Part shown: one piece after another, positions 26,789 to 36,154 of the stretch
How the letters are laid out: the number at the start of each line of letters is the position of its first letter
How positions within the stretch are numbered: the stretch's first letter is position 1
NCBI RefSeq assembly: GCF_039531165.1
Contig: NZ_BAAAPN010000057.1
Location: 186,001 to 250,000 of the forward strand
Direction: 5' to 3'
DNA: 64,000 nucleotides
Source: Nostocoides_A vanveenii
GTDB lineage: Bacteria > Actinomycetota > Actinomycetes > Actinomycetales > Dermatophilaceae
The notes under the pieces: model-generated
The model's database searches: none
Seen by the model: only the letters and a program-made list of their open reading frames with translations
What the model was told of the DNA's origin: nothing
Made by a program: the position numbers and the translations under genes

Positions 26789-26995
26789 GGAGAAGAAGAC
26801 TAGGGAAAGCAGTCTGCGATCCGCGCGAAAACGTTCAGGTGTTCTGCATTCCAAGACAGTCGTCCGGGATGCGGACACACGCAGCCCTTCCGTTGGGCCT
26901 CGCCGGCGGACGATCCACCTGAGGCCTTGAACCGCGCCCCTAGGATTGAGCAGACCAGTTCTCCTGCTCGTTACCCCTCGTTGGAGCGCCCGACC

Positions 26996-27619
26996 GTGGC
27001 ATTTCGCCTGACGCCGCAGAACGACACGTTCTACGACCTCTTTACCGCCAGCGCGGAGTTGCTGGTTGGCGGCTCGCGCGCGCTCACGGCCCTGCTCGCC
27101 AGCACTCCGCAAGATCGTGGCGACGTCGTGGCTACCATGCGCGAGCTCGAACTCCAGGCGGACGAAGCCACCCACGCCATCCTGCACCGGGTCAACGGCT
27201 CCTTCATCACGCCCTTCGACCGCGCCGACATCCACGCCCTGGCCGATGCGCTCGACGACTGCATGGATTTCATGGAGGCGGCGGTCGACCTCATCGACAT
27301 CTATCAACTCGAGGCCTTGCCCAAGGGCGTTGCCCGCCAGGTCGATCTCCTGGGCCGGATGGCCGATCTGACGGCCGCCGCGATGCCCAGCCTCCGCGAG
27401 TTGAGCAGTCTCGGCGACTACCTCATCGAGATCAATCGGCTCGAGAACGAAGGCGATCGCAACCACCGTCGGCTGCTGGCCAAGGTGATGGACGAGAACG
27501 CCGACAATGTCATCCGCGTTCTGAAGGTCAAGGGCGTCATCGACGAGCTCAAGCGGGCCATCGATGGCTTCGAGCGCGTCGCCCATGTCGTCGAGAGCAT
27601 GGCGTTGAAGGGCGCCTGA
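26996..27619 (+). CDS. DUF47 (PhoU-like) Pit accessory protein
   Basis: 207 residues, all helical. DUF47 proteins share the PhoU helical-bundle fold; the segments VNGSFITPFDRADIHALADALDD and EINRLENEGDRNHRRLL are the metal-binding family signatures. It probably gates the low-affinity phosphate carrier encoded five bases downstream. GTG at 26996 has GGAG at 26983-26986; an upstream in-frame ATG at 26927 adds Arg/Ser-rich residues that are not conserved. The two genes form a classic DUF47-pit pair. Confidence 0.9.
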   Translation: MAFRLTPQNDTFYDLFTASAELLVGGSRALTALLASTPQDRGDVVATMRELELQADEATHAILHRVNGSFITPFDRADIHALADALDDCMDFMEAAVDLIDIYQLEALPKGVARQVDLLGRMADLTAAAMPSLRELSSLGDYLIEINRLENEGDRNHRRLLAKVMDENADNVIRVLKVKGVIDELKRAIDGFERVAHVVESMALKGA

Positions 27620-27624
27620 CGGCG

Positions 27625-28623
27625 GTGGATTGGCTCCCGGTCGCCTCCGTCGTTCTTTTGGCTCTTGGTTTCGCGTACACCAACGGATTCCACGACACCG
27701 CGAACGCCATCGCCACGTCCGTCTCGACTCGGGCCCTGACCCCGCGGGTTGCGGTCGCCTTGGCCGCGTGTGCCAACCTTCTCGGCGCATTCTTCGGCGC
27801 CCGGGTAGCGCAGACGGTCGGCAATGACATCATCGCCGCTCCCACCGGTGCCGTGGGGCTCTCGGTCTGTGCTTCCGCGCTGCTGGGAGCCATCGGCTGG
27901 AATCTGCTGACCTGGGCGCGGGGCCTGCCGTCCTCCTCGAGTCACGCCCTGATCGGTGGCCTCGGCGGTGCCGCGCTCGCCGCCGGCGTGCAGGTGCGCT
28001 GGGCCGAGATCGTGGACAAGGTCGTCATCCCCATGCTGGTCTCGCCGATCGTCGGCCTGGTCGGCGGCTATCTGGTGATGGCGGCGATCTTGTGGATCTT
28101 CCGCAACCGGGAGCCCGTGCGTATCGCTCGTGGGTTCCGGCTGGCGCAGACGGTCTCGGCCTCGGCCGTCGCCTTCGGCCACGGGATGCAGGACGCCGCC
28201 AAGACCGCGGGCATGGTCATGCTCGCCCTGACCGTCGGCGGTCGCCTTCCGGCCGCCGACGGACCGCTGCCGGTCTGGGTGATCCTCACCTCCGCCTTGG
28301 CGATGTCGGTGGGGACGTATGCCGGTGGCTGGCGGATCATGCGCACGCTCGGCCGCCGCATCATCGACCTCGATCCGCCGCACGGCTTCGCCGCCGAGGC
28401 GACAGCCGCAGCCATCCTGTATGCCGCGACCGCCCTGCGGGCGCCGATCTCCACCACCCAGGCGATCACCTCGGCCATCCTCGGGTCGGGCGCGACCCGC
28501 AGATTCCGGGCGGTTCGATGGGGAGTGGTGTGGGATATCGGGATTGCCTGGGTGCTCACCTTCCCCGGCGCCGGCCTGCTCGCCGCCGCCTGCTCGGCTC
28601 TGTTGGGTGCACTGATCCGTTAG
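27625..28623 (+). CDS. pit: Low-affinity inorganic phosphate transporter, PiT family
   Basis: 332 residues with about ten membrane segments. Both PiT signature repeats are present: GFAYTNGFHDTANAIAT near the N-terminus and FGHGMQDAAKTAGMV in the second half, each with the conserved Asp/Asn needed for metal-phosphate binding. It imports phosphate as a metal complex driven by the proton gradient. GTG start five bases after the DUF47 gene. The high-affinity pst operon follows 207 bases downstream, so both uptake routes are side by side, as in Streptomyces. Confidence 0.93.
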   Translation: MDWLPVASVVLLALGFAYTNGFHDTANAIATSVSTRALTPRVAVALAACANLLGAFFGARVAQTVGNDIIAAPTGAVGLSVCASALLGAIGWNLLTWARGLPSSSSHALIGGLGGAALAAGVQVRWAEIVDKVVIPMLVSPIVGLVGGYLVMAAILWIFRNREPVRIARGFRLAQTVSASAVAFGHGMQDAAKTAGMVMLALTVGGRLPAADGPLPVWVILTSALAMSVGTYAGGWRIMRTLGRRIIDLDPPHGFAAEATAAAILYAATALRAPISTTQAITSAILGSGATRRFRAVRWGVVWDIGIAWVLTFPGAGLLAAACSALLGALIR

Positions 28624-28709
28624 TCGGTGCTGCGCCGCCGTTCGCGCGTCCCCCACACCAGCAGCGCGCCGGATCGCAAGACTGCGGCGATTCCAGTCTT
28701 TCCCTCGCT

Positions 28710-28731
28710 GTTCAACTCGCGTTCACCCGGC
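28710..28731 (+). promoter_or_regulatory. PHO box upstream of pstS
   Basis: Two adjoining 11-base units, GTTCAACTCGC and GTTCACCCGGC, match the PhoP direct-repeat consensus GTTCACC of streptomycetes. They end 99 bases before the pstS start, the right place to activate the pst operon at low phosphate. Confidence 0.8.
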
Positions 28732-28830
28732 CAGGACCGGGCCGCCACCAAGGCTTCCTACCGTCGGCAGCGTGATCGGGAACCCCCGGTCACGAGAAAC
28801 GAACTGGCATCACGCGAGAGGTTCACCCCC

Positions 28831-29988
28831 GTGCAGATCACCACCCGAAGCCGCGTCGCGGCCGTCGCCATCGCCGGCACGCTGGCCCTGGCCGGCTGCG
28901 GTTCCGACAACAACACCACGTCGGAGACGACCAGCGGCGGCGCCACCACCGCCTCCAGCGGCGCGACGAGCGCCGGCAGCGAGACCACCGGGGCGAGCAC
29001 CGACTGCCCCAGTGGCACCCTGAACGCCGAAGGCTCCTCGGCCCAGAAAAACGCATTCGAAGAGGTCGTCGCCGCCTACAACGAGAAGTGCGCCGACGTC
29101 ACCATCAACTACAACCCCAGCGGGTCGGGCACCGGCATCAAGCAGTTCAACGCCGGCCAGGTCGACTTCGCCGGCTCCGACTCGGCCCTCAAGACCGAGG
29201 AGAAGGACGGCGTCATCGAGGTCGACGCGGCCAAGAAGCGCTGCAACTCCGACGCCTGGAACCTGCCCATGGTCGTCGGCCCGATCTCCGTGGCCTACAA
29301 CCTGCCCGGCGTCGACACGCTGGTCTTGACCCCCGAGGTCATCTCGGGCATCTTCCAGGGCGAGATCACCAAGTGGAGCGATGAGAAGATTGCGGCCCTG
29401 AACAAGGACGCCAAGCTCCCCGACACCGAGATCAAGCCCTTCTTCCGCTCGGACGAGTCCGGCACCACCGACAACTTCACCAAGTACCTCAAGGCCGCCG
29501 GTGGCGACTCGTGGAAGGCCGACCCGGGCAAGGTCTGGACCGGCAAGGGTGAAGGCAAGGAGAAGTCCTCGGGCGTCTCCGACGCGGTCAAGACCACCGA
29601 AGGTGGCGTCACCTACGTCGAGTGGTCCTACGCCAAGGACAACGGCTTGGCCATGGCCCAGATCGACAACGGCTCGGGCCCGGTCGAGCTGACCGCCGAG
29701 GCAGTCGGCAAGTTCATCGCGGCGGCCAAGGCCGACGGCACCGGCAACGACCTGCGCCTGAAGCTCGACTACGCGACCAAGGAGGCCGGCGCCTACCCGA
29801 TCGGCCTGGTCACCTACGAGATCGTCTGCTCCAAGAACGCCGATGCGTCCAAGCAGGCCATGATCAAGTCCTTCCTGAGCTTCTTCGCTACCCCCGAGAC
29901 GCAGTCCTCGCTCGAGGAGCTCGGCTACGCCCCGCTTCCCGCGGACGTGCAGACCAAGGTCGCGGCCGCCGTCGAGGCGCTGTCCTGA
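28831..29988 (+). CDS. pstS: Phosphate ABC transporter, substrate-binding lipoprotein
   Basis: 385 residues. Lipoprotein signal peptide with lipobox LALAGC (Cys23), then a Ser/Thr/Gly linker to about residue 58, then the periplasmic-binding-protein fold with the phosphate-contact motifs AEGSSAQ, PSGSGTGIKQF, GSDSAL and RSDESGTTDNF. It captures phosphate outside the membrane and passes it to PstCA. GTG at 28831 follows GAGAGG at 28815-28820. First gene of pstSCAB, behind a PHO box. Confidence 0.95.
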   Translation: MQITTRSRVAAVAIAGTLALAGCGSDNNTTSETTSGGATTASSGATSAGSETTGASTDCPSGTLNAEGSSAQKNAFEEVVAAYNEKCADVTINYNPSGSGTGIKQFNAGQVDFAGSDSALKTEEKDGVIEVDAAKKRCNSDAWNLPMVVGPISVAYNLPGVDTLVLTPEVISGIFQGEITKWSDEKIAALNKDAKLPDTEIKPFFRSDESGTTDNFTKYLKAAGGDSWKADPGKVWTGKGEGKEKSSGVSDAVKTTEGGVTYVEWSYAKDNGLAMAQIDNGSGPVELTAEAVGKFIAAAKADGTGNDLRLKLDYATKEAGAYPIGLVTYEIVCSKNADASKQAMIKSFLSFFATPETQSSLEELGYAPLPADVQTKVAAAVEALS

Positions 29989-30089
29989 CCTCGTGACGCC
30001 CGAGTGGCCGGTGCGACTGCAGGAGGTCGCGCCGGCCACCGGGCCGAACGGCATACGTCCATCCCGTCCAACGGAACGGATCGAAAAGG

Positions 30090-31097
30090 ATGCAGAGCAT
30101 CACCGGCGTCTCCATCGCCGACGAGTTGCCCGCTGACGGCGAGCCGCCGGTCGTCGGCGACGGCGCAGGCGCCGGGCGGCTGGGCGACCGGCTCTTCGGC
30201 GGCGCGGCTGTCGGGTCCGGCTTGATCGTCGTCGCCCTCGTCACCCTGATCGGGGTCTTCCTGCTCTCGCAGGCCCTCCCCGCCCTCGCCAAGAACGAAG
30301 CGAACTTCTTCACCTCCACCGAGTGGGCCGTCTCCGGCGACCATCCGCGTTTCGGCATTGCCCGCCTGCTCTGGGTGACCGTGCTCTCCTCGCTCATGGC
30401 GTTGAGCATCGCTGTGCCCCTCGGCGTGGCCGTCGCCCTCTTCCTCACGCAGTATGCGCCGCGCTGGCTGGCGCGCCCGGCGGCCGCCACCGTCGATTTG
30501 CTTGCCGCGGTCCCGTCGATCGTCTTCGGCCTGTGGGGCCTGCGCGTGCTCGGTCCGATGACCTCCGGCCTGCAGGACTTCCTGCGCAACAACCTCGGCT
30601 TCATCCCGATCTTCTCCACCACCTCGGTGGGCTCGGTCACGACCGTCTTCCTGGCGGGTCTGGTGCTCTCGATCATGATCCTGCCGATCGTCACGGCGCT
30701 CTCGCGCGAAGTCTTCGCGCAGACCCCGGGCACCCACAAGGAGGGCGCGCTGGCCCTCGGGGCGACCAAGTGGGAGATGATCCGCACCGCGGTCCTGCCC
30801 TTCGGTAAGCCCGGCGTGATCTCGGCGTCCATGCTCGGCCTGGGCCGCGCGCTTGGCGAGACAGTCGCGGTCATGATGCTCATCTCCTCGCTGCCCGGTG
30901 GCGCCGACTGGTCCTGGTCGCTGTTCGGCGGCGGCGAGACCTTCGCCTCCAAGATCGCCCTGGGCGCCGGTGAGTTCGACAGCCCGCAGAAGACGGGCGC
31001 CTATATCGCGGCCGGTCTGGTGCTCTTCATCCTGACCTTCGTCGTCAACGCGATCGCGCGCGTCGTGATCGAGCGCAGGAAGGCGTTCACCGAATGA
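30090..31097 (+). CDS. pstC: Phosphate ABC transporter permease PstC
   Basis: 335 residues, six membrane segments of the MetI-like fold. A hydrophilic N-terminus of about 40 residues is followed by VGSGLIVVALVTLIGVFLL. The cytoplasmic EAA loop reads KEGALALGATKWEMIRTAVLPFGKPG in order. The last five bases of the frame overlap the pstA start (ATGA). With PstA it forms the membrane channel for phosphate. The ATG at 30090 lies directly behind GAAAAGG, closer than ideal. Confidence 0.95.
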   Translation: MQSITGVSIADELPADGEPPVVGDGAGAGRLGDRLFGGAAVGSGLIVVALVTLIGVFLLSQALPALAKNEANFFTSTEWAVSGDHPRFGIARLLWVTVLSSLMALSIAVPLGVAVALFLTQYAPRWLARPAAATVDLLAAVPSIVFGLWGLRVLGPMTSGLQDFLRNNLGFIPIFSTTSVGSVTTVFLAGLVLSIMILPIVTALSREVFAQTPGTHKEGALALGATKWEMIRTAVLPFGKPGVISASMLGLGRALGETVAVMMLISSLPGGADWSWSLFGGGETFASKIALGAGEFDSPQKTGAYIAAGLVLFILTFVVNAIARVVIERRKAFTE

Positions 31098-31999
31098 CCA
31101 CCGTCACCGATGCCGCCACGCTCTCCGACGCGCGCCCGCTCGACCTGAGCGGCAAGTCGGGCAGCCGAGCGGCCAAGAACTCCATCGCCACCGTGGTGAT
31201 GTCGCTGTCCTTCGCGATCGCCGTCGCCCCGCTCGCGTGGATCCTGTGGACTGTCGCCGTCAAGGGTGGACACCTTCTCCTCAACGCGAGTTGGTGGACC
31301 AACTCCCAGCAGGGCATCACCGCCCGCCGGGTGGGCGGCGGCGCCACGCACGCCATCCAGGGCACCCTCTTGCAGGGTGCCGTCACCGCCGCGATCTCGG
31401 TCCCGATCGGGGTCCTGACCGCTGTTTACCTCGTCGAATACGGCCGCGGCAAGCTCGCCCGGGTGGTCAGCTTCATGGTGGACATCCTCACCGGTGTGCC
31501 GTCCATCGTCGCCGGTCTGTTCATCTACTCCGTCTTCATGACGACCTTTGGTATGCAGCGAGCCGCGATCTTCGTCTGCCTCGCGCTCACGCTGCTGATG
31601 ATCCCCACGATCGTCCGCTCGACCGAGGAGATGCTCAAGCTCGTCCCGAACGAGCTGCGTGAGGCCTCCTATGCTCTTGGGGTCCCGAAGTGGAAGACGA
31701 TCTTCTCGATCGTCCTGCCCACGGCCTTCTCCGGCATCGTCACCGGCATCCTGCTCGGCCTGGCTCGCATCATGGGTGAGACAGCCCCCCTGCTGATCCT
31801 CGGGCCCTACACCAAGGCCATCGCCTCGGATCTGTTCAGCGGGAACATGGCGACCTTGCCGACGATGATCAACCAGGACCGCGACCAGGCGCTTCAGCCG
31901 GCGGTCGACCGGATCTGGGCCGCCTCGCTGACCCTGATCGTCCTCATCCTGATCCTCAACCTGCTCGGCCGCTTCATCAGCAGCCGCAGCAAGGTCTAG
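31094..31999 (+). CDS. pstA: Phosphate ABC transporter permease PstA
   Basis: 301 residues, six membrane segments. Conserved PstA features: WWTNSQQGITARRVGGGATHA before the second segment, EYGRGKLARVV, and the EAA loop LREASYALGVPKWKTIFSIV. Start overlaps the pstC stop. The operon continues with pstB after 44 bases, so the three membrane and ATPase parts are made together. Confidence 0.95.
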   Translation: MTTVTDAATLSDARPLDLSGKSGSRAAKNSIATVVMSLSFAIAVAPLAWILWTVAVKGGHLLLNASWWTNSQQGITARRVGGGATHAIQGTLLQGAVTAAISVPIGVLTAVYLVEYGRGKLARVVSFMVDILTGVPSIVAGLFIYSVFMTTFGMQRAAIFVCLALTLLMIPTIVRSTEEMLKLVPNELREASYALGVPKWKTIFSIVLPTAFSGIVTGILLGLARIMGETAPLLILGPYTKAIASDLFSGNMATLPTMINQDRDQALQPAVDRIWAASLTLIVLILILNLLGRFISSRSKV

Positions 32000-32043
32000 A
32001 CACCCCCGGCAGCAGCCCGACCCACCGGAAAGAGACCACCACC

Positions 32044-32820
32044 GTGGCCAAGCGAATCGATGTCACCGACCTCAACATCTTCTACGGCAACTTCAAGGCC
32101 GTCGAAGGCGTGTCGATGTCCATCCCGCCCCGCGCCGTCACCGCCTTCATCGGGCCCTCCGGCTGCGGCAAGTCGACCGTGCTGCGCACGCTGAACCGGA
32201 TGCACGAGGTCATCCCCGGCGGTCGCGTCGAAGGCAAGGTGCTTCTGGACGGCCAGGACTTGTATGCCGGTGACGTCGACCCGGTGGCCGTCCGGCGCTC
32301 CGTGGGCATGGTGTTCCAACGCCCGAACCCGTTCCCCACGATGACCATCCGCGACAACGTCGCTGCCGGTCTGAAGCTCAACGGGGTCAAGGACAAAAAG
32401 CGGCTGAACGAGGTCGTGGAGAAGTCGTTGCGCGGCGCGAACCTCTGGAACGAGGTCAAGGATCGGCTGGACAAGCCCGGTGCCGGTCTCTCCGGTGGTC
32501 AGCAGCAGCGGCTGTGCATTGCCCGCGCGATCGCCGTCGAGCCTCAGGTGCTGCTCATGGACGAGCCGTGCTCGGCCCTCGACCCGATCTCCACCCTCGC
32601 CATCGAGGACCTGATCAACGAGTTGAAGCAGAAGTTCACGATCGTCATCGTCACCCACAACATGCAGCAGGCGGCGCGCGTCTCCGACCAGACCGCCTTC
32701 TTCAACCTGGCAGCGACGGGCAAGCCGGGCAAGCTCATCGAACTCGACTCGACGAGCCAGATCTTCAACAACCCGAGCGTCAAGGCCACCGAGGACTACA
32801 TCTCCGGCCGCTTCGGCTGA
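32044..32820 (+). CDS. pstB: Phosphate ABC transporter ATP-binding protein PstB
   Basis: 258 residues, the family length. Walker A GPSGCGKST, the PstB-specific QRPNPFPTMTIRDNV at the Q-loop, signature LSGGQQQRLC, Walker B VLLMDEPCSALDP, H-loop VTHN, and the closing TEDYISGRFG. It hydrolyses ATP to drive phosphate import. GTG start at 32044 with GGAAAGAG about nine bases upstream. A hairpin separates it from the converging mutT1 gene. Confidence 0.96.
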   Translation: MAKRIDVTDLNIFYGNFKAVEGVSMSIPPRAVTAFIGPSGCGKSTVLRTLNRMHEVIPGGRVEGKVLLDGQDLYAGDVDPVAVRRSVGMVFQRPNPFPTMTIRDNVAAGLKLNGVKDKKRLNEVVEKSLRGANLWNEVKDRLDKPGAGLSGGQQQRLCIARAIAVEPQVLLMDEPCSALDPISTLAIEDLINELKQKFTIVIVTHNMQQAARVSDQTAFFNLAATGKPGKLIELDSTSQIFNNPSVKATEDYISGRFG

Positions 32821-32867
32821 TCGAGCCGGGCCGCCGGAAGCCGCGGTATCGCCCATGCCCAAGGCGT

Positions 32868-32902
32868 GAGCGGCTCCGCGGTTCGTCGTGAACCGACCGC
32901 TC
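32868..32902. terminator. Hairpin between pstB and mutT1
   Basis: Two nested stems, GAGCGG/CCGCTC and CGGTTC/GAACCG, with a GTCGT loop, between converging gene ends. No strong T-run on either side; likely a bidirectional terminator. Confidence 0.5.
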
Positions 32903-33857
32903 AGGGCAGGTGGCTCTCCGCGGCCACGATCCGCGCGTCCGGGCCCGCGCCGGCGACATGGCAGACGATGATCTCGCCCTTCTCCATGCCGTGCTCGGCC
33001 GCCTGCTCCAGCAGCTGCTTGACCTCGGGATCCGCCGGACGCTCGGCCAGATCGCGCAGGATCGCGGGCAGCAGCGGCCGGTGCGTGCAGATGGCGACCG
33101 GTTCAGCCTTGTCGAAGGCCTTCTCGATCACCCGGATCGCCTTCTGCGGCTTCTTCTCGAAGGACTCCTCCGAGAGCGACGCCTTCAGCGACAGCGCGGT
33201 GCGGGAAGCGCGGCCATACGGCGCGAGGGTCTGCTGACAGCGGGTCGAGGACGAGCTGATCAACGACATCGGTCCGTATGCCGCGAGCAGCGGCGCGAGC
33301 GCTCCGGCGCGCGCTTGCCCGCGCGGGTCAAGCGGCCGGAGCCAATCCTGCCGGCTCCAGCGGGACCGGGGCAGGGCGATGGCGTGCCGGACGATGATCA
33401 ACGGCCAGGTGGCGAGTTCGCTGCGCCGGTGCATGCCGACGAGGGCGAGCAGTTGGTCCTGGTCGCGGGAGTAGTCCAGGCGCTTGTGGGCGTCATTGGG
33501 ACTGAGCCAGACAACCTCGTCGATCTCGTTGGCCAGCCGTCCGGTGCCGCCGGTGACGACGGCCGCCCAGTAGCGCACCTGCTTGGTCGCGAAGGAGCCG
33601 TCCCGGTCGAAGATCTGATAGGCCGCCTCCGGCAGGGGCCGGCCCAGGCGCACACGCAGCGCGGTCTCCTCGAAGGTCTCGCGCGCCGCGGCGGCCGCCC
33701 ATTCCTCGCCCGGGTCGAGCTTGCCCTTGGCCCAGGACCAGTCGTCGTAGCGGGGTCGGTGGACCAGAGCAACCTGCAACTCACCGTCGGTGATGCGCCA
33801 CGGCAAGGTGCCGGCGGCCGGGACGGCCTTCAGTGGCGGCATGCCCACTCGCTGCAC
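32901..33857 (-). CDS. mutT1: NUDIX hydrolase fused to histidine phosphatase (MutT1-like)
   Basis: 318 residues, two domains. Residues 10-150 are NUDIX, with the box GKLDPGEEWAAAAARETFEETALRV in order (GX5EX7REUXEEXGU pattern). Residues 155-318 are a histidine phosphatase with RHAIA at the active site and THRPLLP as the second His. Mycobacterial MutT1 has this same layout, lies next to ppk, and hydrolyses 8-oxo-GTP and diadenosine polyphosphates. GTG start ten bases after the ppk stop; last gene of the glnR-mshD-ppk-mutT1 run. Confidence 0.92.
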   Translation of the reverse strand: MQRVGMPPLKAVPAAGTLPWRITDGELQVALVHRPRYDDWSWAKGKLDPGEEWAAAAARETFEETALRVRLGRPLPEAAYQIFDRDGSFATKQVRYWAAVVTGGTGRLANEIDEVVWLSPNDAHKRLDYSRDQDQLLALVGMHRRSELATWPLIIVRHAIALPRSRWSRQDWLRPLDPRGQARAGALAPLLAAYGPMSLISSSSTRCQQTLAPYGRASRTALSLKASLSEESFEKKPQKAIRVIEKAFDKAEPVAICTHRPLLPAILRDLAERPADPEVKQLLEQAAEHGMEKGEIIVCHVAGAGPDARIVAAESHLP

Positions 33858-33867
33858 GCGTCGGCGG

Positions 33868-36150
33868 TCATCGGCGGGCCTTGCGCCGCTTCTTGGCGTA
33901 GTACTCGATCAGATAGGCCTGCAGGTCGTCGGCCGGGGTGCCGTCCGGCTTGCGGTGGCGGCGAACCCAGCGACCGTCGGGACCGAGTGCCCAGTGCGCG
34001 ATCGTGTCCGACATCCCGCGCTCGAAGAGGGCGCGGACCTCCTGGGTGTGGGCCGGGCTGAGCTCGACCAAGGCTTCGACTCGACGATCGAGGTTGCGGT
34101 GCATCAGATCCGCGCTCCCGATGTAGACGACCGGGTTGCCGCCGGCGCCGAAGGTGAAGACGCGCGAGTGCTCGAGGAAGCGACCGAGCACCGAGTGCAC
34201 CCGGATGTTCTCGGACAGGCCGGGCACACCCGGGCGGATCGCGCAGATGCCACGCACCCAGACATCGACTTTGACGCCGGCCAGCGACGCCCGGTAGAGC
34301 GCGTCGATCAGCTGTTCGTCGACGATCGAGTTGACCTTCAGACCGATGCTGCCGCCGGCGCCGGAGCGGGCGTGTTCGATCTCGGCGTCGATGCGAGCGA
34401 GCAGACCCGTGCGGACCGTGCGAGGAGCGACGAGGAGCCGCTTGAACCGGCTGCGCGGCGCCAGGCCGGAGAGCTGGTTGAACAGCCGGGTCATGTCCTG
34501 GCCGACGACCGGGTCGCAGGTCAGCAGGCCCAGGTCCTCATACAGGCGGGCCGTCTTGGGGTTGTAGTTGCCGGTGCCGATGTGGCAGTAGCGGCGCAGC
34601 CCCTCGGCCTCCTGCCGGATGACCAGCGAGAGCTTGCAGTGGGTCTTCAGACCGACGATGCCGTAGACGACATGCACGCCGGCGTGCTCGAGCTTGCGGG
34701 CCCAGGAGATGTTGTTCTCTTCATCGAACCGGGCCTTGATCTCGACGACGGCGAGCACCTGCTTGCCGGCCTCGGCGGCGTCGATCAGGGCGTCGATGAT
34801 CGGGCTGTCGCCACTGGTGCGATAGAGCGTCTGCTTGATGGCCAGCACGTGGGGGTCGGCCGCCGCCTGCCCGATGAAGGCCTGCACGGAGGTGGAGAAG
34901 CTGTCATACGGGTGGTGGAGCAGGACGTCTTGCTTGCGGATGCTGGCGAAGAGGTCGCGGGCCTTGGCCGATTCAGTCGGTGCGAGATCGGCGTTGGTGC
35001 GCGGGACAAAGCGCTCGTAGTGCAGGTCGGAGCGGTCGATGTCGGCGACGAAGTTGAGGGCGCGCAGGTCGAGTGGCTCGGGGAGTTTGTAGACCTCGCT
35101 GCTGTGCACGCCGAGCTCACGGACCAGCAGGTCGAGGACGTGATCGTCCATCTCGTCATCGACTTCGAGCCGCACGGGCGGTCCGAACCGGCGCCGGGTG
35201 AGTTCGCGCTCCAGGGCCTTCAGGAGATTCTCGGCGTCGTCCTCCTCGACCTCCAGGTCCTCATTGCGGGTGACCCGGAAGGTGAAGCTCGCGACGACCT
35301 CCATGCCCGAGAACAATTGTTCCAGGTGGGCCGCGATCAGGTCCTCGATCGGGACGAAGCGGGTCGCGAAAAGTTCGTCGACGGTCGGCTCGTCGGCCAC
35401 CTCGAGCTTGACCAGGCGGGGCAACATCTCGGGCACCTTGACCCGGGCGAAGTGCTCCTTGCCGGTCTTGGGGTTGACGAGCACGACGGCCAGGTTGAGT
35501 GAGAGACCGGAGATATAGGGGAAGGGGTGCGCCGGGTCGACCGCCAGCGGCGTCAGCACCGGGAAGATCTGGTCGAGGAAGTAGTCGCCGAGCGCATCCT
35601 GCTCGGCGCTGCTGAGTTGGTCCCACCGCACGATCGTGATGCCCTCGTCGGCGAGCGCCGGGCGCACCTCGTCGTGGAAGATCCGCGCCTGGGCGCCGAG
35701 CAGTTCGGCGCTGACATTGGAGATCTTCTCCAACACCTCGCGCGGCTCTAGCCCTGAGGCCGAGCGTACGGCGATGCCGGTGGCGATCCGGCGCTTGAGG
35801 CCGGCGACGCGCACCATGAAGAACTCGTCGAGATTCGAGGTGAAGATCGCCAGGAAGCGCGCGCGCTCGAGCAGCGGCACATCGGGGTCGGCGGCCAGGT
35901 GCAGGACGCGCTCGTTGAACTGCAGCCAGGAGATCTCCCGGTCCAGGAAGCGGTCGTCGATCAGGCCGTCGGCGGCCGGCGCGGCCATCACGCCTTCGCG
36001 AATGAAGCGACCGTTGGCGGCTCGCAGCGGCACCCGGGAGGCACCGGTGGCGGCGATCGAGGTGTCTCCGTTGGGGTCGAACTCACTGACGTCGGTGGCG
36101 AGGGGACCGACATCCGTGGTGGGGATTTCGGCGGTGGTCATAGCACCCAT
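33868..36150 (-). CDS. ppk: Polyphosphate kinase 1
   Basis: 760 residues. PPK1 with N-terminal domain (DRFLDREISWLQFNERVL), head domain with LDEFFMVRVAGLK, and two catalytic C-terminal domains. The autophosphorylated His is in RYCHIGTGNYNPKTAR, near residue 522; the second conserved His in VVYGIVGLKTHCK is also present. It makes polyphosphate from ATP, a store and stress molecule. Four bases follow mshD, ten precede mutT1, so it is mid-operon. The extra 55 N-terminal residues before DRFLDRE are variable in the family. Confidence 0.96.
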   Translation of the reverse strand: MGAMTTAEIPTTDVGPLATDVSEFDPNGDTSIAATGASRVPLRAANGRFIREGVMAAPAADGLIDDRFLDREISWLQFNERVLHLAADPDVPLLERARFLAIFTSNLDEFFMVRVAGLKRRIATGIAVRSASGLEPREVLEKISNVSAELLGAQARIFHDEVRPALADEGITIVRWDQLSSAEQDALGDYFLDQIFPVLTPLAVDPAHPFPYISGLSLNLAVVLVNPKTGKEHFARVKVPEMLPRLVKLEVADEPTVDELFATRFVPIEDLIAAHLEQLFSGMEVVASFTFRVTRNEDLEVEEDDAENLLKALERELTRRRFGPPVRLEVDDEMDDHVLDLLVRELGVHSSEVYKLPEPLDLRALNFVADIDRSDLHYERFVPRTNADLAPTESAKARDLFASIRKQDVLLHHPYDSFSTSVQAFIGQAAADPHVLAIKQTLYRTSGDSPIIDALIDAAEAGKQVLAVVEIKARFDEENNISWARKLEHAGVHVVYGIVGLKTHCKLSLVIRQEAEGLRRYCHIGTGNYNPKTARLYEDLGLLTCDPVVGQDMTRLFNQLSGLAPRSRFKRLLVAPRTVRTGLLARIDAEIEHARSGAGGSIGLKVNSIVDEQLIDALYRASLAGVKVDVWVRGICAIRPGVPGLSENIRVHSVLGRFLEHSRVFTFGAGGNPVVYIGSADLMHRNLDRRVEALVELSPAHTQEVRALFERGMSDTIAHWALGPDGRWVRRHRKPDGTPADDLQAYLIEYYAKKRRKARR

Positions 36151-36154
36151 CTTG